A stretch of DNA of 55,907 nucleotides from Corallococcus terminator (GTDB lineage: Bacteria; Myxococcota; Myxococcia; Myxococcales; Myxococcaceae): positions 1-55,907 of the forward strand of contig NZ_RAVZ01000012.1 in NCBI RefSeq assembly GCF_003611635.1. The letters run 5' to 3'. The notes under the pieces are model-generated. The model was given only the letters and a program-made list of their open reading frames with translations, ran no database searches and was not told the DNA's origin. The stretch's first letter is position 1. Each line of letters opens with the position of its first letter. Made by a program: the position numbers and the translations under genes. Positions 8,523 to 17,337 of this stretch are shown piece after piece.

Positions 8523-11019
8523 GCGCCCCAGGCCTCCGGCGGGGGCTCGCGCTGCTGTTCGGTGTGGGGGCGCTGCTGGGGCCAGGGCCAGGGCTTGCAC
8601 AGGACAACATCAACCTCTACCGCTTCGTGCTCGACGTGGACGTCCCGGAGTCCGCGGCCCTCGTGGCCCTGGATGAGACGCCCACGCACGTGCTGCTGGG
8701 CGCGGCGCCCAAGCCGTCATGGCCACGCTCCTCGCCTCGCGGGGCCCGGGGGCGCTCCGCCCGGGCCTGGGCCTGGACATCGCGCCCTACTTCCTCTTCG
8801 GGGGTGGCATCCGGAGCCTCTCCAGGTATCGCTCGAACTCGGTGGCCGGGCGGCTCATGCGGGTGCTGACCAAGACGACGCTGTCGGCCGCGGTGATCTC
8901 CGACGATGCGGGCGCGGACGCCTGGCGCGTGGGCTTCGGCCTCCGCACGACGCTCCACGACCCCCATGACCCCGTGCTCAACTCGCCCCTGCCGGAACGG
9001 GTGGCGGCCGCATTGGAGAGCCATGGCGTGGCCGCGCCCGGGGACGCGGAGGAAGACGTCTCCGAGCGCGGCGTGGACCTCTCCGCGCTCTTCGCCGAGG
9101 CCCTGAGGACGATGCGGGCCCGGGGCGACATCCAGATCTCCGCCGGATGGGGCGTCTCCGCGCGCCTGGAGGGAGACGTGCTCTCCGCGGACGGCCTCTC
9201 CGACACCCGGCACACGTTCTGGGTGACCGGCCAGTCCGCGCTCGGCCCGCGCTTCGATGTCCTCGCGACGGTGCAGGGACTGGACGTATGGAATTCGGAG
9301 CGGGCCCTGCGCGCCGGAGTCGGCGTGCAACGAAAGACCACCCTCGCGGACTTCCGGACCGAGCTTGCCTTTGACACCACGGACGACCGCCTGCACCCGG
9401 ACTACTGGGTGGACGTGGCCTTCCAGCCCAACGACACCACGCCCCCGAGCGCCCCCACCAACGTCACGGCGGCGCCCAACTCGCCCACCGCCATCGACCT
9501 GACCTGGTACGCCTCCGTGGACGGCATCGGCGAGACGCGAGGCAACGCGCGTGCGCACCTGGTGTACCGGGGCAGCCAGCTCCTCGCGGAGCTGTCCGGC
9601 ACCACCACGAGCTACCGCGACACCGGCCTGACGCCCGCCACCGCGTACACGTACACCGTGCGCGGCCGTGACGCCGCCGGCAACGTGGGCCCCGCGTCCG
9701 CCACCGTCACCGCGACCACGCTCGAGAGCAGCACCTGCAACCCGTGCAGCCTGTGGAACGTGGTGACGGGCGACCCGCAGTACGAGAACGCGGACGCCAC
9801 GCCGACCGAGGTGGGCCTGAAGTTCCGCACCGACGTGGCGGGCACGGTGACGAAGGTGCGCTACTACAAGGCCAGCGGCGACACAGGGCCGCACGTGGGC
9901 CACCTGTGGAGCGCCACCGGCACGCTGCTGGGCACCACCGCGCAGACGCCCGGGGAGGGCAGCTTCGGCTGGCGGGAGCTGACGTTCCCGACGCCGGTGA
10001 GCGTCGCGGCGAACACGACCTATGTCGTGTCGTACTTCGCGACCGGGGGCCGCTACGCCATCACGCCGTACTACTTCAACACCGCGGGCGTGGACGTGCC
10101 GCCGCTGCACGCGCCGTCCACCGTCGCGGCCAGCGGCAACGGCGTCCGCAACCTCAACGGCAGCGCCTTCCCCACGGAGGCATGGCTCAACACCCACTTC
10201 TGGGTGGACGTGGCCTTCGTGCCCGCCACGGGCGACGCGTCCCCGGTCGACTTGTCCGTGCAGCACGACTTCCCCACCGGGTCGGGCGTCCGGGGTCAGG
10301 CGCTCTCCTATGACGTCACGGTGACGAACCACGGCACGCGGGCGGCCACCAACCTCTCGTTCGACATTCCCGTTCCCGCAGGGCTCGCGCCCTACGCCTT
10401 CTCACCGCAGGCGTCGGTGGGCACGTGCGGCTACTGGGTCAGCAACATCATGCACTGCGACATCACGAGCCTGCCCGCCGGGCAGGACGCCGTCATCCGC
10501 ATGACGCTGGTGCCTTCAGTCGCCGGGACGTTCCAGTTCCAGGCGACCGTCACGGCCTCCGAGACGGACAACGTCCCGGGCAACAACACCAGCACCCTGA
10601 GCATCCCCATCGGCCCCGCGACGAACGTGGTCACCTTCGATACCTTCGACGCCGCGGACGGGCCCATCACCGGCATCCACGGCCCCTTCTACTTCGTGTA
10701 CAACTACTGGTACCTCGCGTCGCCCTGGGGCGGGTTCACCACGAAGAGCATCTCGTTCAACGGCGCGGGCATGTACCAGGGGGAGCTCAGCATCCATGGG
10801 ACGCGGACCGTCGTCGGACTCGACGCGTTCACCTGGGACGCGGGCGCGACGCTCACCGTGAGCTGCTTCAACCAGCCCACGCGCACCTTCACCCTGACGC
10901 AGGGGCAGGTGACCCACGTGGTGACGAACTGGCAGGGCACCTGCCCGTACGTCACCCTGGCGACGTCGAACGGCTGGGACACGAACTTCGACAACATCGA
11001 GCTGTCGCCGCTCCCCTGA
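8519..11019 (+). pseudogene. frameshifted outer-membrane protein fused to a DUF4082/FN3/DUF11 surface protein
   Basis: The GTG at 8519 opens a frame with a signal peptide (ALLFGVGALLGPGPGLAQ) and a mature N-terminus NINLYRFVLDVDVPES. After APKP (near 8716) the matching sequence moves to the frame of 8719: adding one G between 8716 and 8717 would join KP to VMATLLASRG. The OMP-like part (barrel-type, with LMRVLTKTTLS and GRGV/ERGVDLSALF-like segments) runs to about 9400. There it changes without a stop into the last strand of a DUF4082 domain (DYWVDVAFQP), then a fibronectin type III domain, a complete DUF4082 domain (9730-10220), a DUF11-like domain and a C-terminal domain ending in NWQGTCPYVTL. 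The second gene has thus lost its own signal and N-terminus. I read this as a deletion fusing two neighbours plus a 1-bp loss. The 766-aa frame from 8719 may be expressed but would lack an export signal. Confidence 0.65.
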
Positions 11020-11029
11020 GCCCTTGAGC

Positions 11030-11048
11030 GCGGGGTGCCCCACCCCGC
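11030..11048 (+). terminator. first of two tandem hairpins after the fused gene
   Basis: GCGGGGTG, loop CCC, CACCCCGC: an 8-bp perfect stem starting 10 bases after the stop codon. There is no T tract, so it would act with the second hairpin or with Rho. Confidence 0.5.
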
Positions 11049-11054
11049 TCCCTG

Positions 11055-11081
11055 CGCCTGCCTCCACACCGGAGGCAGGCG
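11055..11081 (+). terminator. second, stronger hairpin
   Basis: CGCCTGCCTCC, loop ACACC, GGAGGCAGGCG: an 11-bp perfect GC-rich stem followed by TTGGG. With the hairpin at 11030 it probably ends transcription of the 7-11 kb unit before the MarR promoter. The lack of a real T tract makes the mechanism uncertain. Confidence 0.6.
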
Positions 11082-11129
11082 TTGGGAATGCCGCGCTCCC
11101 GTCTCGCCCGCCACGGTGGGCAGGCTGCC

Positions 11130-11157
11130 TTGACAACTTAGGACTCCTAACTTAGAT
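11130..11157 (+). promoter_or_regulatory. sigma-70-like promoter of the marR-type operon
   Basis: TTGACA (11130-11135), a 16-base spacer and TTAGAT (11152-11157) make a housekeeping-type promoter. The expected start of transcription, about 7 bases after the -10 box, falls on or next to the ATG at 11165. No Shine-Dalgarno sequence fits in that space, so the mRNA is probably leaderless. Confidence 0.65.
11138..11150 (+). promoter_or_regulatory. palindromic operator between -35 and -10
   Basis: TTAGGA-C-TCCTAA is a perfect 6+6 inverted repeat lying wholly in the promoter spacer. This is the classic position for autorepression by a dimeric winged-helix regulator, here the adjacent MarR-family protein. 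The binding itself is inferred. Confidence 0.6.
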
Positions 11158-11164
11158 CAAGTGC

Positions 11165-11824
11165 ATGACTGGGACGCGACCGGAGTTCTTTGACGAGAAC
11201 AGCGAGCCAATCTCCGCGCGCATCGCGATGGGGCTGCACAAAATCGGGCTCGCGATGAAGCAGCAGGCCTGGCAGCAGGCGAACGAGGCGGGCCTGTCCG
11301 CGACGCAGGGGCAGATCCTCGCCGCGCTGGTGGCGAACGGGCCTCTCTCCGGCAAGGAGCTGAGCGAACGCCTCGGCGTGACGCTTCCCACCATCAGTGA
11401 TTCGGTCCGCGTCCTCGTCGAGAAGGCGCTCGTGACCAGGTCCGCGGACCCGAGGCACCCGCGCGCCAGTCTCCTTGCGCCCACGCCGAAGGGGGCCTCA
11501 CTCGGGGCTCGCGCTCGCTCGTGGCCGGAGTTCATGGCGGACGCGGTCGCGGACCTCGCTCCGGACGAACAGCGCGCGTTCTTCGCGGGCATCGTCAAGA
11601 TGATCCGGATGCTCCAGGAGCAGGGGCTCATTCCAATCAACGGCATGTGCGTGACCTGCAAGCACTTCCGTCCACGCGTGCGCCCAGGCCCGTCGCCGCA
11701 CCACTGCGCCTTCGTGGACGCGCCGCTCTCCAGTGACCAACTGCGCCTCGATTGCCCGGAGCATGAGCTCGCGGCGGAGACGGCGCGACGAGAGCTCTGG
11801 GAGCAGTTCATGCGTCGCGGCTGA
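11165..11824 (+). CDS. MarR-family regulator with Cys-rich C-terminus
   Basis: A 219-aa winged-helix regulator. The DNA-binding core is visible as LSATQGQILAALVANGPLSG, then ELSERLGVTLPTISDSVRVL (recognition helix) and a wing with VTRSADPRHPRAS. After the dimerisation helices comes a C-terminal extension with four cysteines: C-V-T-C (CVTCKHFRP), C in HHCAFVDAP and C in RLDCPEHE, with a His pair next to the third. This arrangement could hold a metal or act as a redox switch. The gene heads a probable operon with a protoglobin (94 bp downstream) and a thioredoxin-like protein, and has a palindrome in its own promoter. I infer a redox- or gas-responsive autorepressor controlling the two downstream genes; no ligand is shown by the sequence. 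Confidence 0.85.
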   Translation: MTGTRPEFFDENSEPISARIAMGLHKIGLAMKQQAWQQANEAGLSATQGQILAALVANGPLSGKELSERLGVTLPTISDSVRVLVEKALVTRSADPRHPRASLLAPTPKGASLGARARSWPEFMADAVADLAPDEQRAFFAGIVKMIRMLQEQGLIPINGMCVTCKHFRPRVRPGPSPHHCAFVDAPLSSDQLRLDCPEHELAAETARRELWEQFMRRG

Positions 11825-11918
11825 CGCCCTTTCGTTTCAGGCATGAGCGAACACAGATTCCGCGGCCATTCCGGCCGACGGCTACAGCGGAGCCTTGCTC
11901 CACGAAGGAGATGAAGCA

Positions 11919-12506
11919 ATGAGCAACATCCCCGGCTATACCCATGGCACCCCGGTCGTTTCGCGTTCGCCGGTGTCCCTCACCGACTTCGAACAGATGA
12001 AGGCCAGCGTCCTCCTTGGCGAAGAGGACGTGAAGTATCTCCGCATGTCGCACGACATCGTGAAGGGCCGCGTCGAGGCGATCCTCGACGTCTGGTACGG
12101 GTTTGTCGGGAGCCAGCCGCACCTGCTCGCTTCGTTCTCAGGCAAGACGGACGGCAAGCCCCTGGGCGACTACCTTGCCCCGGTCCGCAAGCGCTTCGCC
12201 CAGTGGATTCTCGACACGTCGCGGGCCCAGTACGACCAGGCCTGGCTCGACTACCAGCACGAGATCGGTCTGCGCCACCATCGCGTGAAGAAGAACAAGA
12301 CGGACGGAGCCCCCTCGACGGACCTCGTGCCGTTTCGGAACCTGTTCGCGCTCATCTTCCCGGTGACCTTCACCCTGCGCCCCTTCCTGGCCGAGCAGGG
12401 CCATTCCGCGGAGGACGTCGAGAAGATGTACGCCGCGTGGGTCAAGTCGTGCCTGTTGCAGGTGACGCTCTGGGCCCACCCCTACGTCAAGGACGGGGAC
12501 TTCTAA
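11919..12506 (+). CDS. protoglobin-domain protein
   Basis: A 195-aa single-domain globin of the protoglobin/globin-coupled-sensor class. The N-terminal helices (LTDFEQMKASVLLGEEDVKY) and the E-F region (RAQYDQAWLDYQHEIGLRHH) fit the family. The proximal haem-binding histidine is probably one of the pair in IGLRHHRVKKNK. There is no output domain, so it is a bare globin that would bind O2, NO or CO. The ATG at 11919 has GAAGGAG 8 bases upstream, so I prefer it to the in-frame start at 11895. The stop codon overlaps the next start (TAATG), coupling it to the thioredoxin-like protein. Haem-based sensing or detoxification within the MarR operon is the likely role. Confidence 0.85.
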   Translation: MSNIPGYTHGTPVVSRSPVSLTDFEQMKASVLLGEEDVKYLRMSHDIVKGRVEAILDVWYGFVGSQPHLLASFSGKTDGKPLGDYLAPVRKRFAQWILDTSRAQYDQAWLDYQHEIGLRHHRVKKNKTDGAPSTDLVPFRNLFALIFPVTFTLRPFLAEQGHSAEDVEKMYAAWVKSCLLQVTLWAHPYVKDGDF

Positions 12507-13081
12507 TGCTCTTGCGCCCCGCACCTGCCTGGCGGACGACCGAATGGCTCAACACGCCGGAGCCGCTCACGCTCGAGCGACTCCGCGGCAAGGTCATCCT
12601 CCTCCACGCCTTCCAGATGCTCTGCCCGGGATGCGTCGCCCGAGGCATTCCGCAGGCACAGCGCGTCGCGGAAGTCTTCGCAGGCGCCCCGCTCGTCGTG
12701 GTCGGGCTGCACACCGTCTTCGAGCACCACGAGGCCATGAAGCTCGCCTCCCTTCGGGCGTTCCTCCACGAATACCGGGTGAAGTTCCCGGTGGGCGTGG
12801 ACGCACCGGGCGAAGGCGGCGAGTCCACCCCGCGGACCATGAAAGCGTACGCAATGCAGGGGACGCCGACGACGGTCCTGATCGACGCGCAGGGGCGTCT
12901 TCGCCGACAGGTCTTCGGTGTTCACGACGACCTGCAGTTGGGCGCCGAGTTGCAGACCCTGCTGCTCGAGGCCCGTACGGGTTCAGCGTCCGGTGCGCAG
13001 CGGTCTACACCCCAGGTGCTTCCCGCCGCGGCCTGCGACGACAACGGCTGCGCTGCTCCTTCGGGCGGCGCGCCGGGCTGA
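12506..13081 (+). CDS. thioredoxin-like (TlpA/redoxin) protein with CPGC motif
   Basis: A 191-aa thioredoxin-fold protein. The redox motif is C-P-G-C in AFQMLCPGCVARG after a strand VILLHAF. The cis-proline region is MQGTPTTVLIDAQGRL, typical of TlpA/ResA-type redoxins. No signal peptide is visible, so it is probably cytoplasmic. The C-terminal tail adds two cysteines (AACDDNGCAAP). It starts inside the stop codon of the protoglobin gene (TAATG), so the pair should be made together. A thiol-disulfide or peroxide-reducing role linked to haem/redox chemistry is likely; the substrate is unknown. It is convergent with the TerB-like gene 40 bp away. Confidence 0.85.
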   Translation: MLLRPAPAWRTTEWLNTPEPLTLERLRGKVILLHAFQMLCPGCVARGIPQAQRVAEVFAGAPLVVVGLHTVFEHHEAMKLASLRAFLHEYRVKFPVGVDAPGEGGESTPRTMKAYAMQGTPTTVLIDAQGRLRRQVFGVHDDLQLGAELQTLLLEARTGSASGAQRSTPQVLPAAACDDNGCAAPSGGAPG

Positions 13082-13121
13082 CCCAGCGGCCGGACACCTG
13101 CATCCCTGAAGGCGAGGAGCC

Positions 13122-13550
13122 TCAGAGCAGCTTCGCCATGATCTCGCGCTCGCGCTGCTCGAGCTTGATGGACGCGAGCGCCCAGTCGATGAGTTCGTCC
13201 GTGACCGACGCGTCGAGTCCGAAGGCCTTGGCGGCCTCGTTCACCGACGCGCGCTCCTCGGCCGCGACCTCTCCGTCGGCGCATGCCACCTCGACGAGCA
13301 TGCGCAGCAGGGAGACGCGCAGCTCGCGAATCTCGATCTTGCTGACGATGTCGGAGAGGCGGCCGGGCTTCTGGAACTCCCCCTCGATGAGCGCGGCGAC
13401 CTGTTCGTCGCGGGGCGACAGGCCCATGCCCAGCACCACCTCATCGAGTTGCTGGCGCTCATCCTCGGTGATGCGGCCATCGCTCGCCGCCACGTTGGCC
13501 ATGGCCTGGACGAACGCCAGCAACTGCTCCTGAGGGTACTCGCGCGTCAT
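13122..13550 (-). CDS. TerB-like tellurite-resistance-family protein
   Basis: A 142-aa all-helical protein of the TerB fold. It has two copies of the acidic metal-binding pattern: ASDGRITEDERQQLDE near the N-terminus and CADGEVAAEERASVNE in the middle, followed by AKAFGLDASVTDEL. Such proteins bind divalent metal and occur in stress-response and membrane-associated systems; a stand-alone copy has no firm function. The start at 13550 has AGGAG 5-6 bases upstream and matches the family N-terminus, so the longer in-frame start at 13589 is not used here. Confidence 0.8.
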   Translation of the reverse strand: MTREYPQEQLLAFVQAMANVAASDGRITEDERQQLDEVVLGMGLSPRDEQVAALIEGEFQKPGRLSDIVSKIEIRELRVSLLRMLVEVACADGEVAAEERASVNEAAKAFGLDASVTDELIDWALASIKLEQREREIMAKLL

Positions 13551-13818
13551 GTCGTCTCCTGGGTGAGCAGGCACGCGGCGGGCCGGCAAATCACGGACAG
13601 ACGCGGAGCCGGCTGTTCAGTGGACGGAGGATAAGGGGGGCCCGCGAGGATCGAAAACGGTTTCGTCCGTGCCCAGGCGTGAGCGCACATCCTCGGACCC
13701 TCCTCCTGAGTCGGCGGCGGAGGGTCGGGCACTGCGGCCCGGAGGCGGGCTCAGCCCTCCTGCTTGAGCCACACGCGCAGTGGGCTCATGGGCGGAAGCA
13801 GCATCCAGGACGCGTCGT

Positions 13819-14103
13819 TCAGCCGCCGTAGCAGTTCAGGGTCGAGCCACCACAGTAGCTGGTGCCCGAGTTGCTCCAGGAACCCGCCGAGTTGGTGCAG
13901 ATCTGGTTCTGCCGGCGCTCCAGGGTGGGCGTGCAGCAGCCGACCTTGATGGTGCGCGTCTGCCCGGGGATGCAGGACGCCTGGGCGGACACCTCCTGCG
14001 TGTCCTCCGTCTGCGGAGTGCCCTCGTCAGGGGTCTCCACGCCACAGCCCACGGCCCCCAGCAGACAGGTCGCCAGCAACAGCCCGCGCTTCAAGGTCTT
14101 CAT
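13819..14103 (-). CDS. small Cys-rich lipoprotein
   Basis: A 94-aa precursor with a lipoprotein signal (KRGLLLATCLLGAVGC, lipobox GAVGC). The mature part has an acidic, Thr/Glu-rich linker and a C-terminal Cys-rich module containing VGCCTPTLERRQNQICT, CGG and CYGG, which probably forms disulfides outside the cytoplasm. This layout recurs in myxobacterial small secreted proteins of unknown function. GGGAG lies 6 bases before the ATG. No partner gene is evident; the 268 bp between it and the TerB-like gene hold only the TerB leader and a short unexplained open stretch. Confidence 0.75.
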   Translation of the reverse strand: MKTLKRGLLLATCLLGAVGCGVETPDEGTPQTEDTQEVSAQASCIPGQTRTIKVGCCTPTLERRQNQICTNSAGSWSNSGTSYCGGSTLNCYGG

Positions 14104-14254
14104 CTATCGCTCCCGGTTGTCGGAATCCCAGCGGGACGGGACGTTATCAGGGAGTCCAGACAAAAACAGGATTCTCTGTGGAGCCAGAGAAGCCAGCATA
14201 CGCGGCCTGACACATCCGGTTGAACCGGCTCCGGACCCGCACGAAGGCAATCCC

Positions 14255-16540
14255 CTAGCCACCTCGGTGATAGACGTTGGCGTAGAGAACCTTGCCCATC
14301 GCGTTGTCGTGGGTCGGCTCCTTCATCTCCCTGAGCTCACGGACCCGATATTCGATCCCGTTGACATTGATGATGTCACCATTGCGAACGCCCCGGGCAA
14401 TGAGGAAGTCCGGAACGAGATTGGGAAGCTTCGGATCCCAGTCCTCGATTTCGAACGTCGCAACCCTGCTCGCGAGCGGATCCTTGACGGGCGGCGGCGC
14501 TCCGTACCGGTCGTCCAGGAGTCCGAACTCACCGCTTTCGACATCCTTCATGGTGAACTGGATCTTTTCAGGCACGGCCGCCCGAATCCTCTTGGCCCAG
14601 ATGGATTGGAAGATGTTCTGCAGGCCCAGCTTGAGCGTCTTCACCTCCGCCTGATTGAAATACCCCAGCATGGCCGACTCGTTGATGCCCGTCATGCTCT
14701 TGGGGCCCCGGACGTTGGGGTTGTAGCGGGTGGCCTTGGTGTATTGGCTGAGGCCCACGTTGACCTGATGCTGCATGCGGAACCAGGGGAGCTTGGGCAG
14801 CGTGAGACTCGGGCTGTAGAACTCCTCCAGTTCATAGGCCAGTTGCTTGATGCGAGGGGCGCCGCTTTCAGGGTCGAGGCAGTCGACCGCGCGCTCCAGA
14901 TAGACCGTGGGGAGGCCATTGTAGGCCAGGAACTCCAACATGCCTGAGCGCACGCCCAGTTGGATGATCTCGAACCTCTTCCACAACGCGAGCAGGAACG
15001 TCCGCTGCTTGAGCATGGAGGCCTGGCCCTTCAGCGCGTCGGGGGCACGCTCCCAGTATTCGATCAGATGGTCGAGGTTCGTCCGGTCGATGTAGCGGGG
15101 GCTCAGCGGATCGTACATGTCCTCGTAGAGGATGTCGCCAATGGCGACAGGGATGACATGGGTGTGCTTTCCACTGAGGGATTCACAGATCTCCGAAACC
15201 TGCTTGAAGATCTGCACGTTCATGACGTGGTGAGGATTCTTCTTGGCGCCCGAGTTGATGGTGCCGTGGTTGTGCGGGGAGAACTGATAGACAGACTCGT
15301 CCGCATCCCAATGGGACGTCCTCTTGAGGCCCTGGACGCCCTGGCGCTCCGTCGGGTTCAACCCTCGGACCCACACCAGGAGGAGCTTGATGGTGGCGGT
15401 CGATGAGGGGTGCTGCTGCCGGTAGTTGTTGATGATCCGCCGGCTCCACGTGTTGACCTCCCCTTCGATGCTGCTGACCGCCTGGGCGCCCAGACGCCTC
15501 AGGAAGGTCGTCCCGACGAACTTCGTCGCCGCGGCGAACGTGTGGCCTCCCACCTTCTCCAGCAGCATGTTGAGGTGCATGTGGCTCTTCCCGATCGTAA
15601 CGACCCTCAGTTCGGGATGGGGCTGGAGGAGCTTTGCGACGGCCGAAAGGCCGGTGGACCTGGAGATATTGTTGGGCTCCGAGGCGTCCGAGTAGAGCTG
15701 GTTTCCACCCCTCCAGGTGAAGTCGTCGAGGTTCGACCAGACAAAAGGAGCGTGGTAGCGCTGGGTCTCCAGCTCCTCCGCGAAGCGGTTCTGGATCTTG
15801 GTGGTGTCCCAATAGAATTTGGCCAACTGGAGCTTCGCGGCGCTGTAGCCCTTCTTGGCCTTGTTGTATCGGGTCTGGTGTGTGTCGATCTGATCGTCAA
15901 TGTAGCTCTCTCTGGATACAAAGACCTTCCGCGCGTCTTCGTCCATCTGCGCCGGTCGGGAAGCCGCGTGCTCAAGCTTCTTGGTCTGGAGCAGTTCGCT
16001 CCTGGCGGTGAACCCCGCTTCCTGTTTCGACCAGAGGCCGGATTGCTTCTCGAACTCGGCTTCGAGGAGCCTGAACTGCTTCGAGGCGGCTGCTTCGGCG
16101 TCGCCGTGGGTCAAGATCGGGACGATCTTGTAGCCAATGCAGTCCAGGCCCTCCATGCCGCTCGCATAGAACTCGGTGAAGGCCAGCATCTTGTCCACCG
16201 AGGCCCGGTCGGCGGCACAGAAGAAGGCGACCGCGGCATCCTTGAACAGGCTCAGGGCATAGAACATCCCGTAGCGGTCACCGGAACAACTGAGGTGTTG
16301 CCCGTAGGCGAGCTGCTTGAGAGATTCCCTGGCGGCTTTCTTGTACTGGGAGCTCAGCGTCTTGATGGTGTCGGTGGAGCGAATCTCCAGCGGGACATAG
16401 GATTGCCTGTACTTGTCGCTCTTGTACGAAAACCGGCTTGGGCTGATGACGCGGCGCGCGGGCTTCGCGCAGTGCGTGGCGTTGTCGCTGTCCAGCCAGA
16501 CTTCACTGGTGCACACAGCGCACTTGTACAAGAACTTCAT
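14255..16540 (-). CDS. large hypothetical protein, possibly acquired
   Basis: A 761-aa intact frame that I do not recognise. The first 24 residues hold a zinc-ribbon-like set of cysteines (C7-x2-C10-x13-C24, KCAVCTSEVW). Residues about 190-290 are helical and charged (YNKAKKGYSAAKLQLAKFYW). A middle region has SHMHLNMLLEKVGGHTF and NVQIFKQVSEICESLSGKHT followed by IPVAIGDILYEDMYDPLSPRY, which suggests an alpha/beta enzyme domain but without a motif I can name. The C-terminal 60 residues look like a small beta domain (DFLIARGVRNGDIINVNGIE). No signal peptide or membrane helix is seen. GC content is visibly lower and codon use less biased than in all neighbours, which points to recent transfer. 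The gene is monocistronic, with GGAG 5 bases before the ATG. Confidence 0.7.
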   Translation of the reverse strand: MKFLYKCAVCTSEVWLDSDNATHCAKPARRVISPSRFSYKSDKYRQSYVPLEIRSTDTIKTLSSQYKKAARESLKQLAYGQHLSCSGDRYGMFYALSLFKDAAVAFFCAADRASVDKMLAFTEFYASGMEGLDCIGYKIVPILTHGDAEAAASKQFRLLEAEFEKQSGLWSKQEAGFTARSELLQTKKLEHAASRPAQMDEDARKVFVSRESYIDDQIDTHQTRYNKAKKGYSAAKLQLAKFYWDTTKIQNRFAEELETQRYHAPFVWSNLDDFTWRGGNQLYSDASEPNNISRSTGLSAVAKLLQPHPELRVVTIGKSHMHLNMLLEKVGGHTFAAATKFVGTTFLRRLGAQAVSSIEGEVNTWSRRIINNYRQQHPSSTATIKLLLVWVRGLNPTERQGVQGLKRTSHWDADESVYQFSPHNHGTINSGAKKNPHHVMNVQIFKQVSEICESLSGKHTHVIPVAIGDILYEDMYDPLSPRYIDRTNLDHLIEYWERAPDALKGQASMLKQRTFLLALWKRFEIIQLGVRSGMLEFLAYNGLPTVYLERAVDCLDPESGAPRIKQLAYELEEFYSPSLTLPKLPWFRMQHQVNVGLSQYTKATRYNPNVRGPKSMTGINESAMLGYFNQAEVKTLKLGLQNIFQSIWAKRIRAAVPEKIQFTMKDVESGEFGLLDDRYGAPPPVKDPLASRVATFEIEDWDPKLPNLVPDFLIARGVRNGDIINVNGIEYRVRELREMKEPTHDNAMGKVLYANVYHRGG

Positions 16541-16703
16541 GAGGTCTCCGGGCCCTTCACGAATCGGAAATGGAAGCGCCTTCGGAGGTTAGCCCGGGCA
16601 CGGACCCGTCGCGAGGACGCACCGCATCCGCTTCGCCGCACCGCCACTGGAACGCCCGTGGCTTCACGGAAACAACCCAGGGAGGTGTGGACATGCGCCC
16701 CTC

Positions 16704-16756
16704 CTATGTCGCGAACCGCTTCCGGTAGTCCCTCGGCGAGATGGAGAGGTTTCGCT
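16704..16756 (-). pseudogene. possible C-terminal remnant of an AraC-type regulator
   Basis: On the - strand the codons before the TAG at 16704 read QRNLSISPRDYRKRFAT. This resembles the end of the second helix-turn-helix of AraC/XylS regulators (SPxxYRxRF). Nothing of the rest of the gene is present: the frame runs directly into the oppositely oriented remnant at 16757. The match is short, so this is tentative. Confidence 0.35.
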
Positions 16757-17164
16757 GGGTTCCTCTGGTACCCGTACGTCGGGTACTACGGGGGCAAGGC
16801 AGGCGTGAACGAGGATCCGGGCCTCGTTCCAGTCGTCCAGAGCGCCATGGAGGCCTCCGACCGGCGGAGCTCGTTCCAGCTCTACAACCCGGGCTCCTAC
16901 GACACCTACTGCTACCCGCGTGAGGTGGCGGGCGCGACGAAGCGCCCCAGGCTGGAGGTCCGCTACGGCGACGCCTGGCGGAGCGCCAGTGCGGCTCCCT
17001 CGGTTCGCACGAAGCACAGCGCCACGCTGCTGGCGGATGGCCGGGGGCTGGTCACCGCCACGGTGTTGCTCGACGGCCGCGTCCTCGCCGTCGGCGGACA
17101 GGCGGACGCCTCCACCGCGTCGCTCGCTTCCGCCGAGCACTTCACGTCCATCACGGACCTCTGA
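16757..17164 (+). pseudogene. decayed fragments, the second kelch-like
   Basis: An open stretch without a proper start. The first part (GFLWYPYVGYYGG ... LYNPGSYDTYCYPREVAG) looks like a piece of a secreted protein I cannot name. The second part, from about 17000, reads RTKHSATLLADGRG followed by LLDGRVLAVGGQADAS: two kelch-type repeats run together, as in large myxobacterial kelch proteins, but collapsed to about 55 residues. Only an upstream ATG with GGGAGG (16693) gives a short frame, which stops after 11 codons. I read the whole as gene debris. Confidence 0.55.
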
Positions 17165-17337
17165 CTCGACCTTCGCTGACGGCCCTCGTCCGCGACGCCA
17201 TCCAGGAATGGCGCGTTTGTTTTCACAGCTCCGAGGGAAAATTGGAATCGAAGCGCTCCCGGAAATGTCAGACCGACTTGGTATGAATCTCCCTGCGCGG
17301 CGCCATTCAGGGCGTCGCCAAAAAGGTGGCCTTCACA

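Noticed and set aside
13747-13810. Short - strand open stretch ending in MSPLRVWLKQEG followed by TGA
   Set aside because: It might be the last codons of a lost gene, but it is too short and lacks a start or family match.
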